A DNA stretch of 64,000 nt from Halichondria panicea. Its lineage: Eukaryota > Porifera > Demospongiae > Suberitida > Halichondriidae. The first letter of the stretch is position 1. Every line of letters begins with the position of its first letter. A program made the translations under genes and the position numbers. Below are positions 44,648 through 55,440 of this stretch, piece after piece. The stretch spans positions 3,796,001 to 3,860,000 of the forward strand of contig NC_087390.1 of NCBI RefSeq assembly GCF_963675165.1. The letters are read 5' to 3'. Below the pieces are notes generated by a model. It searched no databases. It was not told where the DNA came from and saw only the letters and a list, made by a program, of their open reading frames with translations.

Positions 44648-45735
44648 TTAACAGATAACAATAAATGACTGTTGAGTCTGAACGTTCAGAGGAATTTTAA
44701 TTTGATCGGAATGTTCAGTGACGTTAATAGGAACACTAGGTGGGCTCATTGGTGGATTGTGGAACCTTGCTCTCACATTTAGTGATCAATTTAGAGGCAG
44801 AGATGCTCTACCACTTCGGCTCCTGCTTCCAAGACTGGCAGTCGTTGGCCCTTTTTCTGCCTTGCTGGTTGATCGTCGAAAGAAGGTCTCTGTCTCTCAC
44901 CCTCATAGTAGAATGGTAAGTCGGGGTTGCAACATATCTTCCTCCACCCGATCTGGGCCTGTTTGAGGGTAAAATTCTTGCCCACAAGATCTCTTGTGAC
45001 GCTGAAAAAGCACTCCACATCATCTTGCACGAGGATGTTCTGAATTCGGTAGTTTCAATATGGGCGACAACTGCAATCAAAACTTGTCGTGTAAATCCTC
45101 GAATACCAGTGATACTCCTACATATGGGCAAAAAATGGGCAAAAAAATGCTTTACATAAATAAAATTATGCTGGTGTGAAAACTTACTTGTTGACCTCTA
45201 GGCTGGAATGCCACGGCATCAACTTGCAGACTTGAAAGCCCTCTTTCATCAGCAGCCCTCCTCCAACCATTGACGGCATAGATGTATTTAGCCTCTTCAG
45301 TTATTTAGCCTCTTCAGTGTAACCTTTCCGGCCTTTCCGGTCCATGAACTCAGCTAGAGGCGAAGAAAATATCCTCTCCGCATCTTGCACATGCTTGCGA
45401 AGCCCAACCAGAGCGGGGTAGGTGAGGCCAGTTTTTCTTTGATTGCCTCGACATATCGTTCAAACTTGACGGTTTTAGGTCCACCCTGTCTAGTACAATT
45501 CGCCATTCTCTTAATACAATGCATGTGCACGCACAACAGACAAACCTTCTCCACATGACCTGGATCTTCCCTCGATCTTCCCTCTCATACCAAGTGTGAC
45601 CTGTGTCCGGATGTGTTTCTGGGACATGTAAGCACCTTTCTGGTCATAGTCACGGATAGTCTGGGTAAACTCCAGTTGGGCCAAAATAGACCTGAGTTTG
45701 TCTTCACATTCAATCTTTTGTCCTGCGCACCTGCG
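44648..45735 (-). pseudogene. C-terminal part of large lineage-specific gene, copy 2
   Basis: In minus-strand order: CEDKLRSILAQLEFTQTIRD, YDQKGAYMSQKHIRTQVTLG, a broken middle, EFMDRKGRKGYTEEAKYIYA, VNGWRRAADERGLSSLQVDA, then IRGFTRQVLIAVVAHIE, QDDVECFFSVTRDLVG, FTLKQAQIGWRKI, NPDLPFYYEGERQRPSFDD, and the tail ARFHNPPMSPPSVPINVTEH ending at a stop at 44648. The tail matches the gene at 18155. The DDVECFFS...LVG..FTLKQ block resembles the acidic-helix end of several eukaryotic transposases, so a transposase origin is plausible but unproven. One frame break is a perfect 17-bp tandem duplication (45285-45318). Confidence 0.6.
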
Positions 45736-46170
45736 CATACATAATAGGTACGTACATTCCTGTACATGTATATTAATAATGGTTGTGCATGTATACTGTT
45801 ACAGGACATTAAAAAGGTATATACTAATCACCGTCTTTCCAAGCATGATAGACGTATCCACTTGGAACTGTTCGTGGACGAAGACGTGAAACAATGTCAT
45901 GGCAGGCCATGCATAATTATGACCATGGGCATACTAAAATTAGTAACCTTTTGAATAACAGTAACCTTTCGAATACTGTGGGCGTGGTGAATACTTTTTA
46001 TCTAAAGTTGCTTTAGTTATCACCTATCCCTACAATACCCTGTAAAGAATGACACAGCACTGTCATTAGAGGATGCCAGTCCACCTGCAGACGAACCATT
46101 TTTAGGAGTTGACTTACTTGCAATTGGAAGCACCGCCACCCAGAGGAGGTTGGTCACTATAAGTACAACA
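45736..46170. other. No gene seen
   Basis: Short frames only; duplicated AGTAACCTTT near 45940-45970. Confidence 0.4.
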
Positions 46171-46391
46171 ACTTGTAAACCTGTGTGTCCCGGGAAAAGG
46201 GTGTCTGCCGATACAAACTCATAGACAGGATCCTGATTAGTGAGCCATGTCACCGGTAACATCATACAATAATTGTTTGTGTACATAATTGTGAATTTTT
46301 GTTAACAATTGTTATTTGTGGGGTGGTGGTTGGTTGTTGCAAGTATACGGTTCATGAGTTAAATTTTTAAACAATAATAATTTACTTTTAA
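46171..46391 (+). repeat. Fragment of piggyBac-like family A
   Basis: Matches the right half of element A (about 2410-2780) from ACTTGTAAACCTGTGT through ACTTTTAATTAA, where the next element begins. Its right terminal inverted repeat is missing. Confidence 0.7.
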
Positions 46392-46830
46392 TTAACGCCA
46401 ATGACGCCTATTGGCGTATTGGCGTCACTCTGCGTCACTCTGGTAAGTGGCCGAGTGGCCGACACGGCCAATTGGCGTTATATGCAGCGATCCGGCTTCT
46501 CTCTGCGGTAAAGAAACCAGGGTGAGGCTGCAGCTAGTTTAACGCTACGACTACGTCCAGTTACTGTTCAGGTAAGTATATATGCAGTCAAAAACTCATA
46601 CTATGTAGAAAATATTTTTGCAATAGCCAAATTAAATATTAATTATTGGCATAAACAAACACTTTCAAAAAATTATATAGAGCTACAATCATGGCCAAGA
46701 GGCCACACTAGACCAGTGAGGAGGTGCTGTAAGAAATTTTGGACAATGGGGACCTGCAGAGATTGACATAGAAGATCTAACAGCTGAAATAGACAGAGAC
46801 GTGCCAGTCATGGAGGCATGAATTTTCTGA
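46392..46830 (+). mobile_element. 5' part of another piggyBac-like element
   Basis: TTAA at 46392-46395 is followed by CGCCAATGACGCC and a partly palindromic GCGTATTGGCG cluster. Downstream is an exon-like leader ending GTTACTGTTCAG, a GTAAGT donor at about 46571, and an ATG at 46691 reading MAKRPH, then TSEEVL, EILDNGD and (frame-shifted) EIDIEDLTAEIDRDVPVMEA. Acidic N-terminal segments of this kind begin piggyBac-type transposases. The rest of the gene and the right end are missing. The insertion point is a TTAA within the family-A fragment. Confidence 0.55.
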
Positions 46831-47033
46831 TCAATAACAGTTTAGAGAGGAGCTGGACAGTTACATTACTCCAACCAACAAATAAAATAGCTTCACTCAA
46901 TGCATGGACTAAAAACAAGACCACAAATACAACAATAATCACAACAATAGAATAATTACAACAATAGATCTACTGAGAGGAATACTGCTGACCACTGTTG
47001 TGACAGTCCTACCACGAACGTCAACCTAAGTAA
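46831..47033. other. Spacer, nothing seen
   Basis: Short non-coding stretch before the microsatellite, with a duplicated ACAACAATAGA word. Confidence 0.4.
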
Positions 47034-47290
47034 TGTGCGTGTATTTGTGAGAGTAGTGTATTTGTGAGAGTACGTGTGTGCGTGCGTATGTGTGTGTGCG
47101 CGCGTGTGTAAGTGTGCGCGCGTGTGTAGGTGTGTGTGTGTGTGTATGCTTGCGTGTGCGTGTGTGCTTGCGTGTGCGTGTGTGTGTGTGTGTGAGTGAG
47201 TGTGAGTGAGAGTGTGTGAGTGAGAGTGTGTGTGGTGGTGTGTGTGTATGTGTGTATAATTATGCTTGCGTGTGTGTGTGTGTGTGTGAA
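47034..47290. repeat. (TG)n microsatellite, imperfect
   Basis: About 255 bases of TG with GCGTGTG and GAGTGTG variants. Frames read through it are artefacts. Confidence 0.95.
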
Positions 47291-48339
47291 TTTAGGCGAG
47301 GATGTGTCTAACCATGTATTCCACCCTTGACAGGGCACTGGGCAGTGACAGCAAGTACTCACGGACAGCAGTAGCCACAGACACAGACACTTTTACCTAT
47401 TGTTACGCAAAGAATTATATTATTGTTATACTTGATAGTCAAAAAAATGTTTTCAAGGCTCAAAGAACGAAAGGAGAGGCTATTTACTATTTCAAAAAAC
47501 ACTCTAGGTTAGTAGTCAACACACATAATATGTACCCTGGCTCACCTCGCTGCTACTGCCACTGTTCCTCTGTTCACGTTCACTGTACATACGTGGCCCC
47601 ATCTCTGATTATTGGATCCAGCCACACCTACACGTAGTGTATGTATGTACGTACACAAAGAAGGCTCTAAAAATTCTAGATACAATTACTATCTATCATG
47701 TACAGTCAGGTACAGTCAGTACTAACCATACAGCTTCTAGCGATTCTACATACAATGTAGGCATGCAACACAGTACTGTAAGCAACTACAACCAATTGAA
47801 TTTTTAATATTTTAATCTTACGGCCTGATTTTAAGTCTATAATAGGTGATGCAGGCAGACTCTAAACATTCAGTAGAGTCAACACATACAGCTTAGGAAG
47901 CTTGTACTCACCTTTTTGCCACTGCCAGTGCTTCTTTTTACACATAGCTGCCTCTGGTTATAAGCCACACCCAGTACCTTGTTTAGCTGCACAAAAAAAC
48001 GCTAAGCAACGCTTCTTAGCACTACAAACTCTACAGCTACGTCCTTTATACTTACTACAATAAGTATTAGACTGTATCTTCTAGCGAATCTAAAAAGCCT
48101 TGTAACAAAGTAGTATTATACGCAACTACTACTTACTGCTTGACAGAAGCAGATCACTTCGAGATAGTAAGCGATTTGGACATCATCTTGTAGATCTTTG
48201 ACTGGTATATCTTCCTAGCCTAACTTGCATAATCAAAAGTCGAAGCGCTTTCGAGTTACGACGCTTTCGAGTTACGAGCAGTCAGTTTTCTAAGAACTAA
48301 CTAATTTTTGCATTTTTAAAAAATTAATATGGCGGTGGG
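47291..48339. other. No gene recognised; weak repeats
   Basis: A plus frame (47302-47637) has no motif. CTTCTAGCGATTCTA-type words recur between 47660 and 48090. 48160-48240 shares a weak repeat with 9170-9260. Confidence 0.35.
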
Positions 48340-48406
48340 GGTGTAACCCCCCTGACGTAACAATGCGGCGTATAATCGGTTAAAGCAGGAGCAGGGAAAG
48401 GGTTAA
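48340..48406 (-). repeat. Solo piggyBac-like right end
   Basis: GCAGGGAAAGGG followed by TTAA (48403-48406) resembles the right ends of elements A and C, with a degenerate palindrome (GCGGCGTATAATCGGT) where the subterminal hairpin should be and a 6-base duplication between. No matching left end was found. Confidence 0.5.
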
Positions 48407-48725
48407 TTATTCCTGTGGGGTAATTATTCCTGTGGATGTAATGGCTCGTGTGAGAAAATAATAATAACAGAATCATCCAGGTCATACATTGAACCTGGAA
48501 GAAGAATCAATCTTCTATAGAATGTAAATAAGATGCATGTAAATATCTCAATGACTTTGACTTTATACTTTATAACTTTATACTTTATAAAATAATTTTT
48601 TTTTTTTACAGATAAGCTGACTTTAATAATTATAGAAATAGAATAATATAGAAATAGAAATAGAAATAGTTAAATAACATGGCGAGAGGCATTAGCAAGC
48701 GCATGCTCGTATATTGTTCAATCAG

Positions 48726-48850
48726 GTGACAGGCTCTGGGAAAACCAGAGCACAGCTAAATTAATGCCTACCAAATCTGACAAATTCTAAATCCAACTCC
48801 TCCCCATTATTACCTTATTTTTCCTAATTGAGCTATCTTTTAGAGGCGTC
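48726..48850 (+). repeat. Partial copy of the 35257-35660 family
   Basis: Starts GTGACAGGCTCTGGG and AAAACCAG and also matches the inner CCTTATTTTTCCTAATTGAG block in inverted order. Confidence 0.6.
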
Positions 48851-49525
48851 CTGTGTGGCGCCTAAATACTAGCAGCTAGATCGTGCGCAGCACCCCCATA
48901 CAAAATGCACCCCCATACAAAATATAATTTGGGACAAGAGCTAGATCTATAGTTTAATAGGGTTAGAGCTAGATCTGTAGTTCACTTTGCTACTATAGTG
49001 TCAAGAGCATCGATGTCATCTGACTCCAGAAGGGTGCTTCCTAGTTTGGATTGATAGCCTGTTGAGCTCTGTAGTTGAGCTCTGTAAAGTTCTGTAACCT
49101 TGAGACCGCCATTGTAGTTTGTGCTGCCGTATCGTGCTCTCATCATCTCGTGCTCTTCTCATCTGTTTCTCAGCATCTTTGTGAATAGAATTTCACATGC
49201 ACAAGAAATTATTAAGCTACAATTTTGTGCCTTACTCTTTTCTGGAATCTGTGTTCTGCGCAACATAATTATCGTTATAGGTTCGTCCAGCATTAAATCA
49301 TGCATGCCATTTCACAATGACAAGGGCACTGATCTTAATAATTATTAATGAATCGCACCTATATGAATTCACATGATAACTATTATAATAACTAACTAAC
49401 GTTCGATCTTCACAATGAGGATTGAATTACTCAAACACAATCAAGGATGCTCCAATATAATTATGTAACACCACGAATTTTCATCTGATTCTTGGATGAG
49501 CATTTGCCCTGAGACTCCCAAACTT
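48851..49525. other. No gene seen
   Basis: No coding support; duplicated GAGCTAGATCT words near 48937-48975. Confidence 0.4.
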
Positions 49526-49690
49526 GCAGTCCCAACCACGAAGAAAGAAGTCCGTACATTTCTTGGACTCACCGGATACTGTTCATAATGAACTACGCCA
49601 GTAAGAGTACAGTGGTCACCGGAGTGTCAGGAGGCCCTTGTCACAACACTGAAACGTTTACTATGTACAGACCCAGTGTTGAAGAGCTCT
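49526..49690 (+). pseudogene. Ty3/Gypsy reverse transcriptase-RNase H remnant
   Basis: One frame reads VPTTKKEVRTFLGLTGY, the conserved junction after the reverse transcriptase thumb. FIMNYAS follows in another frame, then VQWSPECQEALVTTLKRLLC and DPVLKS, the start of the RNase H domain. The order and spacing are those of Ty3/Gypsy pol. Only about 165 bases survive, with a small deletion at about 49582. No LTR was found. Confidence 0.75.
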
Positions 49691-49737
49691 CTAAAAAACA
49701 CACCACACACCACAAAATACATACGCCCGCGCACTCT

Positions 49738-49834
49738 AGGGTACACGGTACGTATGTTTGTCTATGTGTGTGCATTGTGTGTGCAGTAAATAAAAAATGC
49801 ACTTGCCACATACGCCCGCGCACTCTAGGTATAA
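49738..49834. repeat. Two copies of ACATACGCCCGCGCACTCTA
   Basis: Perfect 21-base copies lie about 70 bases apart around a TGTGTG tract; no function suggested. Confidence 0.6.
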
Positions 49835-49929
49835 AACATGGCTTTGTAGGTGCAAAGAGAAATTAGAGCACACTTTTTTCCCCAGTGTATGGGTTCTTCC
49901 TTTCTGCAGCTATGTGCCTGGATCCTGAA

Positions 49930-50310
49930 GTTGGTGCAGCTACAATCTGAGGTCCATCCTCATCTTTTTGATGTGTGTAGTTGTAAATATTGTAGAGCAG
50001 GGGCCACCATTGTTACGTGTACATCCGCAGGTATTACGAATGAATTTCGTAACCTTCTTTCTGGTAGAGAGAGTCTCACAGGAAGAACAGTCAGTGGAGA
50101 GTCGTGCAGTCCCCATCGTTCTCACATTCATCAATTATTATTGTAGAGTTTGTCTCACCTTGCAGTGAGGTCTCCTGTTTAAGAAAAAAATAATTATGAA
50201 CCTGTGCCATCCTTATCCAAATGATTGTCATCCTCGTAACTATCATCATCATCCCTATCATTCTCATCATCTGAACTTCCCTCTCTCCCATCAAGGTCGT
50301 CACCTAGGTC
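49930..50310 (-). pseudogene. Acidic plus cysteine-rich protein fragment
   Basis: On the minus strand an acidic exon reads GREGSSDDENDRDDDD and EDDNHLDKD up to a likely GTTCAT donor. A downstream frame reads CSSCETLSTRKKVTKFIRNT, CGCTRNNGGPCSTIF and HIKKMRMDL. C..C...K.V..FI..TCGC..N.G.PCS is a cysteine-rich module I associate with multicopy invertebrate genes; it probably binds zinc. No start or stop is assigned. Confidence 0.45.
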
Positions 50311-51354
50311 CTGCTGAGGGATATCATTAAGGATATCATTAATAGCTTTAGCTGTCTCAGAAGCACTACTTGACTTTATTTAAATGCAAGCAGCTGCTTG
50401 TTGCGCAACCGTTTGCGCATGGGGAAAACGTGGAAAGTGGCTGTCTTTAGACCGTTCGCCTGCGATCCGATGTTAATAATGTTAATTAGTATGATTTGTG
50501 CACGATAAAAATGCTTGCATACCTATACTGCCGTAGGTATGCCGTTTTTGGTCTCTAGCTCAAAATTGATATCTGCGCGAATATGGCCCAGAGCCTGTGA
50601 AGGCTGCATTTCTAAAATGTTAGTTAAGGTCAGTCATTTTTGGTCACAGCTAAAGCACACAACACCATGGTTATGTCCCCATGGTTATGTCCACAATACA
50701 TTTTGGGTCAAGATAATTATTATACAATAAATCTTAGTTGTATACAGTACACTTCATCTTCAGTCTAGACATCTAGACTACTTGGTGTGTGTACGTGTGT
50801 TTATGTTTCTCTTGTAAAAGTAGTGTGTGTGTGACTAGACTGTGCATACTCTGTGCATACTCTTGCTTGGCAGAGAGTGTGTGAGTTTAGTCATGATTTT
50901 CTTACTATAAGTGCAGTTTGAAGCACATACATAAGCTCTGTGTAGCTCTGTCGTATATGATGAAGCTTCTTACCATTCTAGAGGGCGGGTCGAAGCGTTT
51001 TTTTTTCCAGGCCAACAAACTCTCACAAAATAAGACTCAGAAGTTAGTAAAATGTATTTTGTAATAAAAATGTAGCCATGAAATGACTACTGCGTTGCAG
51101 CTGGACTTCCAGCTCATTCGAGCTGGAAAAGATCACTAGATCTAGCCCATGAATAATTAACGTAACCTTAACTTAAGAAACATACTATCGCTAGCACACA
51201 AAAAAAGCTGTTTAACAGGGAGTATCCGACTCGACGAAGCATCACACTAGAATATGACACTTAAGTGCTTGTATTACTTCTACCAACGCGGCCTAGGAGG
51301 ACCTGGAGGCTGCTGGGTTTGGTGCCAACGAACAGTAAAGTCTTAGAAACTAGA
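50311..51354. other. No gene seen
   Basis: Only motif-free frames and small duplications (CCATGGTTATGTCC near 50664-50692). Confidence 0.4.
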
Positions 51355-51446
51355 ATAGTGTGTGTGTGAGAGAATAGTGTGTGTGTGTGTGTGTGGTGTG
51401 TGTGTGTTGAGTGTGTGTGAGTGTGTGTGAGTGTGTGTGAGTGTTG
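51355..51446. repeat. (GT)n microsatellite
   Basis: About 90 bases of GT with GAGTGTGTGT variants. Confidence 0.95.
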
Positions 51447-51709
51447 ATTGTGAATCTGATTTTTTGGCACAATTTAGTTTTGTATTTTTGTGAAATATCG
51501 AGCAGATTTCCGCAAGATCGCATTTCAAATCTCTTTTAAAACAATGTGTGTTGATACGCTGACGCTGTTCTTCCGACTTGAGGTTACCACGACTTGAGGT
51601 TACCACTTTTTTTGACCCAGCATCCCCTGCTGCTTCTCGTATGGTACTTTGTAAAATATAACCCCTTATCTCGAATTTCTTAGTATTAAGAAAAAGTGAT
51701 GTGAAGTGT

Positions 51710-52514
51710 ATGCCTTTCCCTGCTTTAATTAAAAGTAAATATTTGCGTAGTTTGTTTAACTCATGAACCGTATATTGACCGTATATTGAAAACACTTGTA
51801 ACAAAGTTCCACAGGTAGAACCGGACCTGTCGCATCCATGGAATCATCATTGTTGCCTAGCAACCAACCACCACCCCACAAATAACCAATTATGTACACA
51901 AACAATATTGTATGATGTTACAAAGTACATGATAAAAGTGTTCATCAGAATGTGACATGGCTCACTCAGGACTGAATCAGGATCTGCAGAAACTTGTCTG
52001 TGAGTTTCTATCGGCAGGCACCCTTTTCCCGGGAAATATTTTCTTCACCTACATTTTCTTCACCTACACACAGGTTTACAAGTTCAATGGTGGCTCAACA
52101 AACCTATAGTGAAGCACTACAAATGCTACTCTATAGTGACTTACCAAGTGACTTACCAGGTCCAGGAAGATGGTCCACCTCAAGTGCAGGAAGCTTCCTA
52201 CCTCGCTATGATCCCAGTCACTGTCCACTGTCCTCTCACTCTATATTCTCACTCTCTAGCTTCCCTAGAACCTACCTCCCTGACTATCAAACGGTCACTT
52301 TTCTTTCGAACAGAAAGCTATTAATGATATCCTGAAGATTCTGATCGAACCGTACCTCGAAGCAAAATATTAAAAATACCATGTGGAAGAGCAGCTCAAT
52401 GCGCATGTGCTGGTACCTGCAGCGTGCGCATAGCTCCAACACAGCGTGCACAATGATTTTTTTAAATTTATCAGCCATGCCGACTATAGTCGGCTAAAGC
52501 GGGGAAAGGGTTAA
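51710..52514 (-). mobile_element. piggyBac-like element C (family A, inverted)
   Basis: Reverse orientation of family A. Its right end is CGGGGAAAGGG then TTAA at 52511-52514. The 16-bp palindrome GCCGACTATAGTCGGC lies at 52479-52494, 16 bases from that TTAA. The left end (about 51710-51730) is a degenerate CCTTTCCCTGCTTTAATT without TTAA. The interior shares the GGGAAATATTTTCTTCACC and CAACCACCACCCCAC blocks with elements A and B. It is non-coding. Confidence 0.75.
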
Positions 52515-52795
52515 GAGCAGGATATCATCCATACGATCAGGTGACGTTAACATTCAAACACAGTACATAATAGATGAGGCGAGCAGAACTTGGCAGTTGT
52601 GGGCAGAATCATATGCAACACAGCGTGCACAATGATTTTTTTAAATTTATCAGCCATGCCGACTATAGTCGGCTAAAGCGGGGAAAGGGTTAAGAGCAGG
52701 ATATCATCCATACGATCAGGTGACGTTAACATTCAAACACAGTACATAATAGATGAGGCGAGCAGAACTTGGCAGTTGTGGGCAGAATCATATGC
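52437..52795. repeat. Perfect 179-bp tandem duplication
   Basis: 52437-52615 is repeated exactly as 52616-52794. The unit spans the right end of element C, its TTAA, and the adjoining end of the minus-strand gene. No differences were seen between the copies. Confidence 0.9.
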
Positions 52796-54775
52796 TTCAA
52801 TCAGCTGTGCCACTTTTTCCGGTGTCTCGGGGTCCATCTTCCTGGTACGGTGCAATCTGGGTTGGAAATTTCACGCTCCTTCATTGTTTCTTTCATGAGT
52901 GCCTAGCCTTGACTCCTGCTGTTTTCTTCCTCTTCTCTTCGACGCTCCTCTTGCTGCGTCTCTCCTGTTGAAACTTGGTAAGTTCAGTAAGTTCAGTCAA
53001 TGCAGCTGCTAGCTGTTCCATGTCTGCTCTCCCTAGGTAGTTCTTGACTAGCTTGAGTTGTCGATCGTCTCGAGGGGTGTCCACTGTTGTCCACTGTAGT
53101 CTTTCTTAGATAAGTTCCTCAATGAGTATCTTGCTTGCTTGTCTCTGCTCCCGGACATAAATTCCAATACTAGATCCGTAGTAGTATTTAACTGGGTCTC
53201 CTCTACAACTGTTCCGAGGTATCGCACCGCTGCCGTCACAGGTTGACTTATTTTATTAGCACTCAGATACAAGGACACACGTGTTGTTCTCACGTTTAAA
53301 TAGAGAGTAATATTAACAAGAAAGTTCTAGATAGTTCTAGTCCAGTCTGTCACACTACAATAAAGAAAACATCAAATGGATGGCCAGGCTGGCCAGGCTG
53401 CAAACAAAATAGGAACAAATACAATAAAACTAGAATCCTCGAACCAACACCCTCTAGGAAAAGAGTTAGACACAACTCTGACGAGAACACCCCCCCCCCA
53501 GCAAAAAGACATGGTTTAAGAAAAGAGAAACTTAACTTTGACAAGGAAAACCTAGGGTTGCTACTGAGCATGGTGTAACTGGTGGACCTTTGAGGTCATG
53601 TAGTGGTTCGCAATTCAATATTTCATAGTCTTGCAAGTTTAACTCGTGTAGTGACTGGGTTGGGTTTGTTATCAGCAGTGCTGGGACTCTTTGTGCTCCT
53701 TTTAGCTCCTCTGTGAGTAAGCTTTGCATTTCAGGCTTTTTCATAGATGAAAGTTGATATCCTCTAGCTGTGAGCTCAGCTTTTAAGTCTGCTATTAGAA
53801 GCTTATCGAAGGGTTTAAGTTTACTGGCTACCGTTCCAAGCGTTTGCAAACATGTCACATTTTATCAACGCAGCCACAGCCTCCACATTTGTATGCCCCT
53901 CCTATTTGAGTCCCTCGCTCAAATTGCTGAGCGGGTTTATCTCCAAAGAAAAATCTTGCCTTGTCAGTTATTGGTATGCCATTATGTGTTATTGTCTCAG
54001 ATAGTTCTTTAAGGCATTCAATTCTGTCTGGTGTCAGTGCTAATTGGCACAAAACAGCTGATGTACATGGAGCTATCATGTGGATACTGGGTTGCTCTAT
54101 TTCTTCTTGCAGATTCCTCGCTCCCAGATATGCCTTTAACTCCTCCTCGGTGAAAAAAACTGCTGGATCGTACAACCGTTACAGCAAACAAGATGTATCC
54201 TTGTTGGAGAATAGTGGAGTGGTCATGCCAAAACGCTAGTGTTCTTGTTCGTTGTAGTCGAACGAGCTGAAGTTGCAACTCACCAATGGATGCAGTGTCT
54301 GAAACTGGGTGGTGTGCACGGTTCATCAGGTCAGTAATTTCACTTCTGTTAAGTAGCTCAATCTGTTCGTTAGTCATGAGGCGCATGTATGGCTGTTGTT
54401 TTTCTATTAGTTTTTTTCGAATTTCGAATTTCTAGTAATGAGAGTTTTCGGTTTACCTCTGTGTTTGAACCTCCCCATCGGATGTGACAACTGATCTTTT
54501 TACAGTGTAAGGGGAACATGGTTCACCTAATGACAGCCTTCCACTGGCAACCATCTCGTTCTTTTCAGTGGTGATTACTTGTGGCAGTGGTAAAGAGGGG
54601 ATCGATACCTCTCTGCCTGGCAGATTAGGTAGGTTCTAGTGCAAGAATGTTAAAGCCTTCTTTTGATGCATATTCTTTTAATATCTGGCCTGCATTTTTT
54701 CCTGGAATGTTGAGCATTCTTGCTGAGTTTGTCCAGTTAATTTTTGCATCCACTGGTTGAGATGCTAGCAGCTTC
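52796..54775 (-). pseudogene. Large lineage-specific gene, N-terminal and middle parts
   Basis: In minus-strand order: KLLASQPVDAKINWTNSARM; VSIPSLPLPQVITTEKNEMV; SLGEPCSPYTVKRSVVTSDG; an intron; PYMRLMTNEQIELLNRSEIT; LAFWHDHSTILQQGYILFAV; YDPAVFFTEEELKAYL; EQPSIHMIAPCTSAV; FGDKPAQQFERGTQIGGAYK with CGGCGC; then LKPFDKLLIADLKAELTARG, a SAP-like helix pair; RVPALLITNPTQSLHEL; and CEPLHDLKG. Distal exons read SLYLSANKISQPVTAAVRYL and LVKNYLGRADMEQLAAALTE. The WHDH block and the CGGC knuckle recur in the plus-strand copy at 54800. With 18155 and 44648 (C-terminal parts), this looks like one long multicopy protein, possibly transposon-encoded. Frame changes occur at about 54185 and 53570. Confidence 0.55.
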
Positions 54776-54799
54776 TTCGTGGCTCCATGCATGTGTTTC

Positions 54800-55440
54800 C
54801 TTAGAGGGGGTGTGAGATTTGGGTGGCATGACCACTCTGCAGTTGCCGGACATGGTCACTTGCTGTTTATGATCGAAGAAGCAAAGCAGAAGTTTAGGAA
54901 AGATCAAAGCACAATTGAAGCTCCAGAATTACATATTCTAGGGAGATCTACCTCATCGTTACAAGCTTGCAGAAAGGAGTGCAGCTATCTTAAGACCGAA
55001 CTACGACAGCTGGACGTTACCGACATTATTCGTTTTTTTCACGGCGATGGACCGTTTTGGACCGTTTGAGAGCGGAAACACTGTTGGCGGGAATTACAGT
55101 TGTGTTGGTTGTAAGCGACAGATTGGATGACCTAGACAGATGTGACCTAGACAGATGTACAAAGCTCACACTATGACAGGCATTTCTACTGAATGGTAAG
55201 GCCTGGAAAAATATAGCAAGTTGCTTCTAAAACCTGCTTTGGAAAAAGAATTCGAGGAACTAAGAATGGGAATCAGTAACTTCCCTGCATTGACAGTCCG
55301 AGAGCTACACTTGCATCACTACACTTACGAGATTTCCCCGACCTAAAAGGACACCTCCACAATATCATTGATGAGGCTTCTCAACATCATATCAACAATC
55401 ATATCAACAGACAACATATCAACAGACAACGCAATTTCAG
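54800..55440 (+). pseudogene. Second copy of the same family, plus strand
   Basis: The plus frame reads FGWHDHSAVAGHGHLLFMIE, APELHILGRSTSSLQA, TELRQLDVTDIIRFFHGDGP, then (after a frame change) FESGNTVGGNYSCVGC, LEKYSKLLLKPALEKEFEEL, SNFPALT and, in another frame, LRDFPDLKGHLHNIIDEASQ. Each block aligns with the minus-strand gene at 52796-54775: WHDH, FFxGDxP, QFExGxxxGGxYxCxGC and LKGH. The two copies point away from each other from a junction near 54780. Short duplications (about 55130-55160 and 55390-55435) interrupt it. Confidence 0.55.

Noticed and set aside
47021-47362. 113-residue His/Thr-rich minus-strand frame
   Set aside because: It is the (TG)n microsatellite read in translation.
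51343-51804. 153-residue minus-strand frame
   Set aside because: Half is a (GT)n microsatellite and the rest overlaps a piggyBac-like end; no domain or codon signal.
52895-52970. Plus-strand hydrophobic segment like a signal or membrane helix
   Set aside because: It is the antisense of a Lys/Glu-rich exon of the minus-strand gene.
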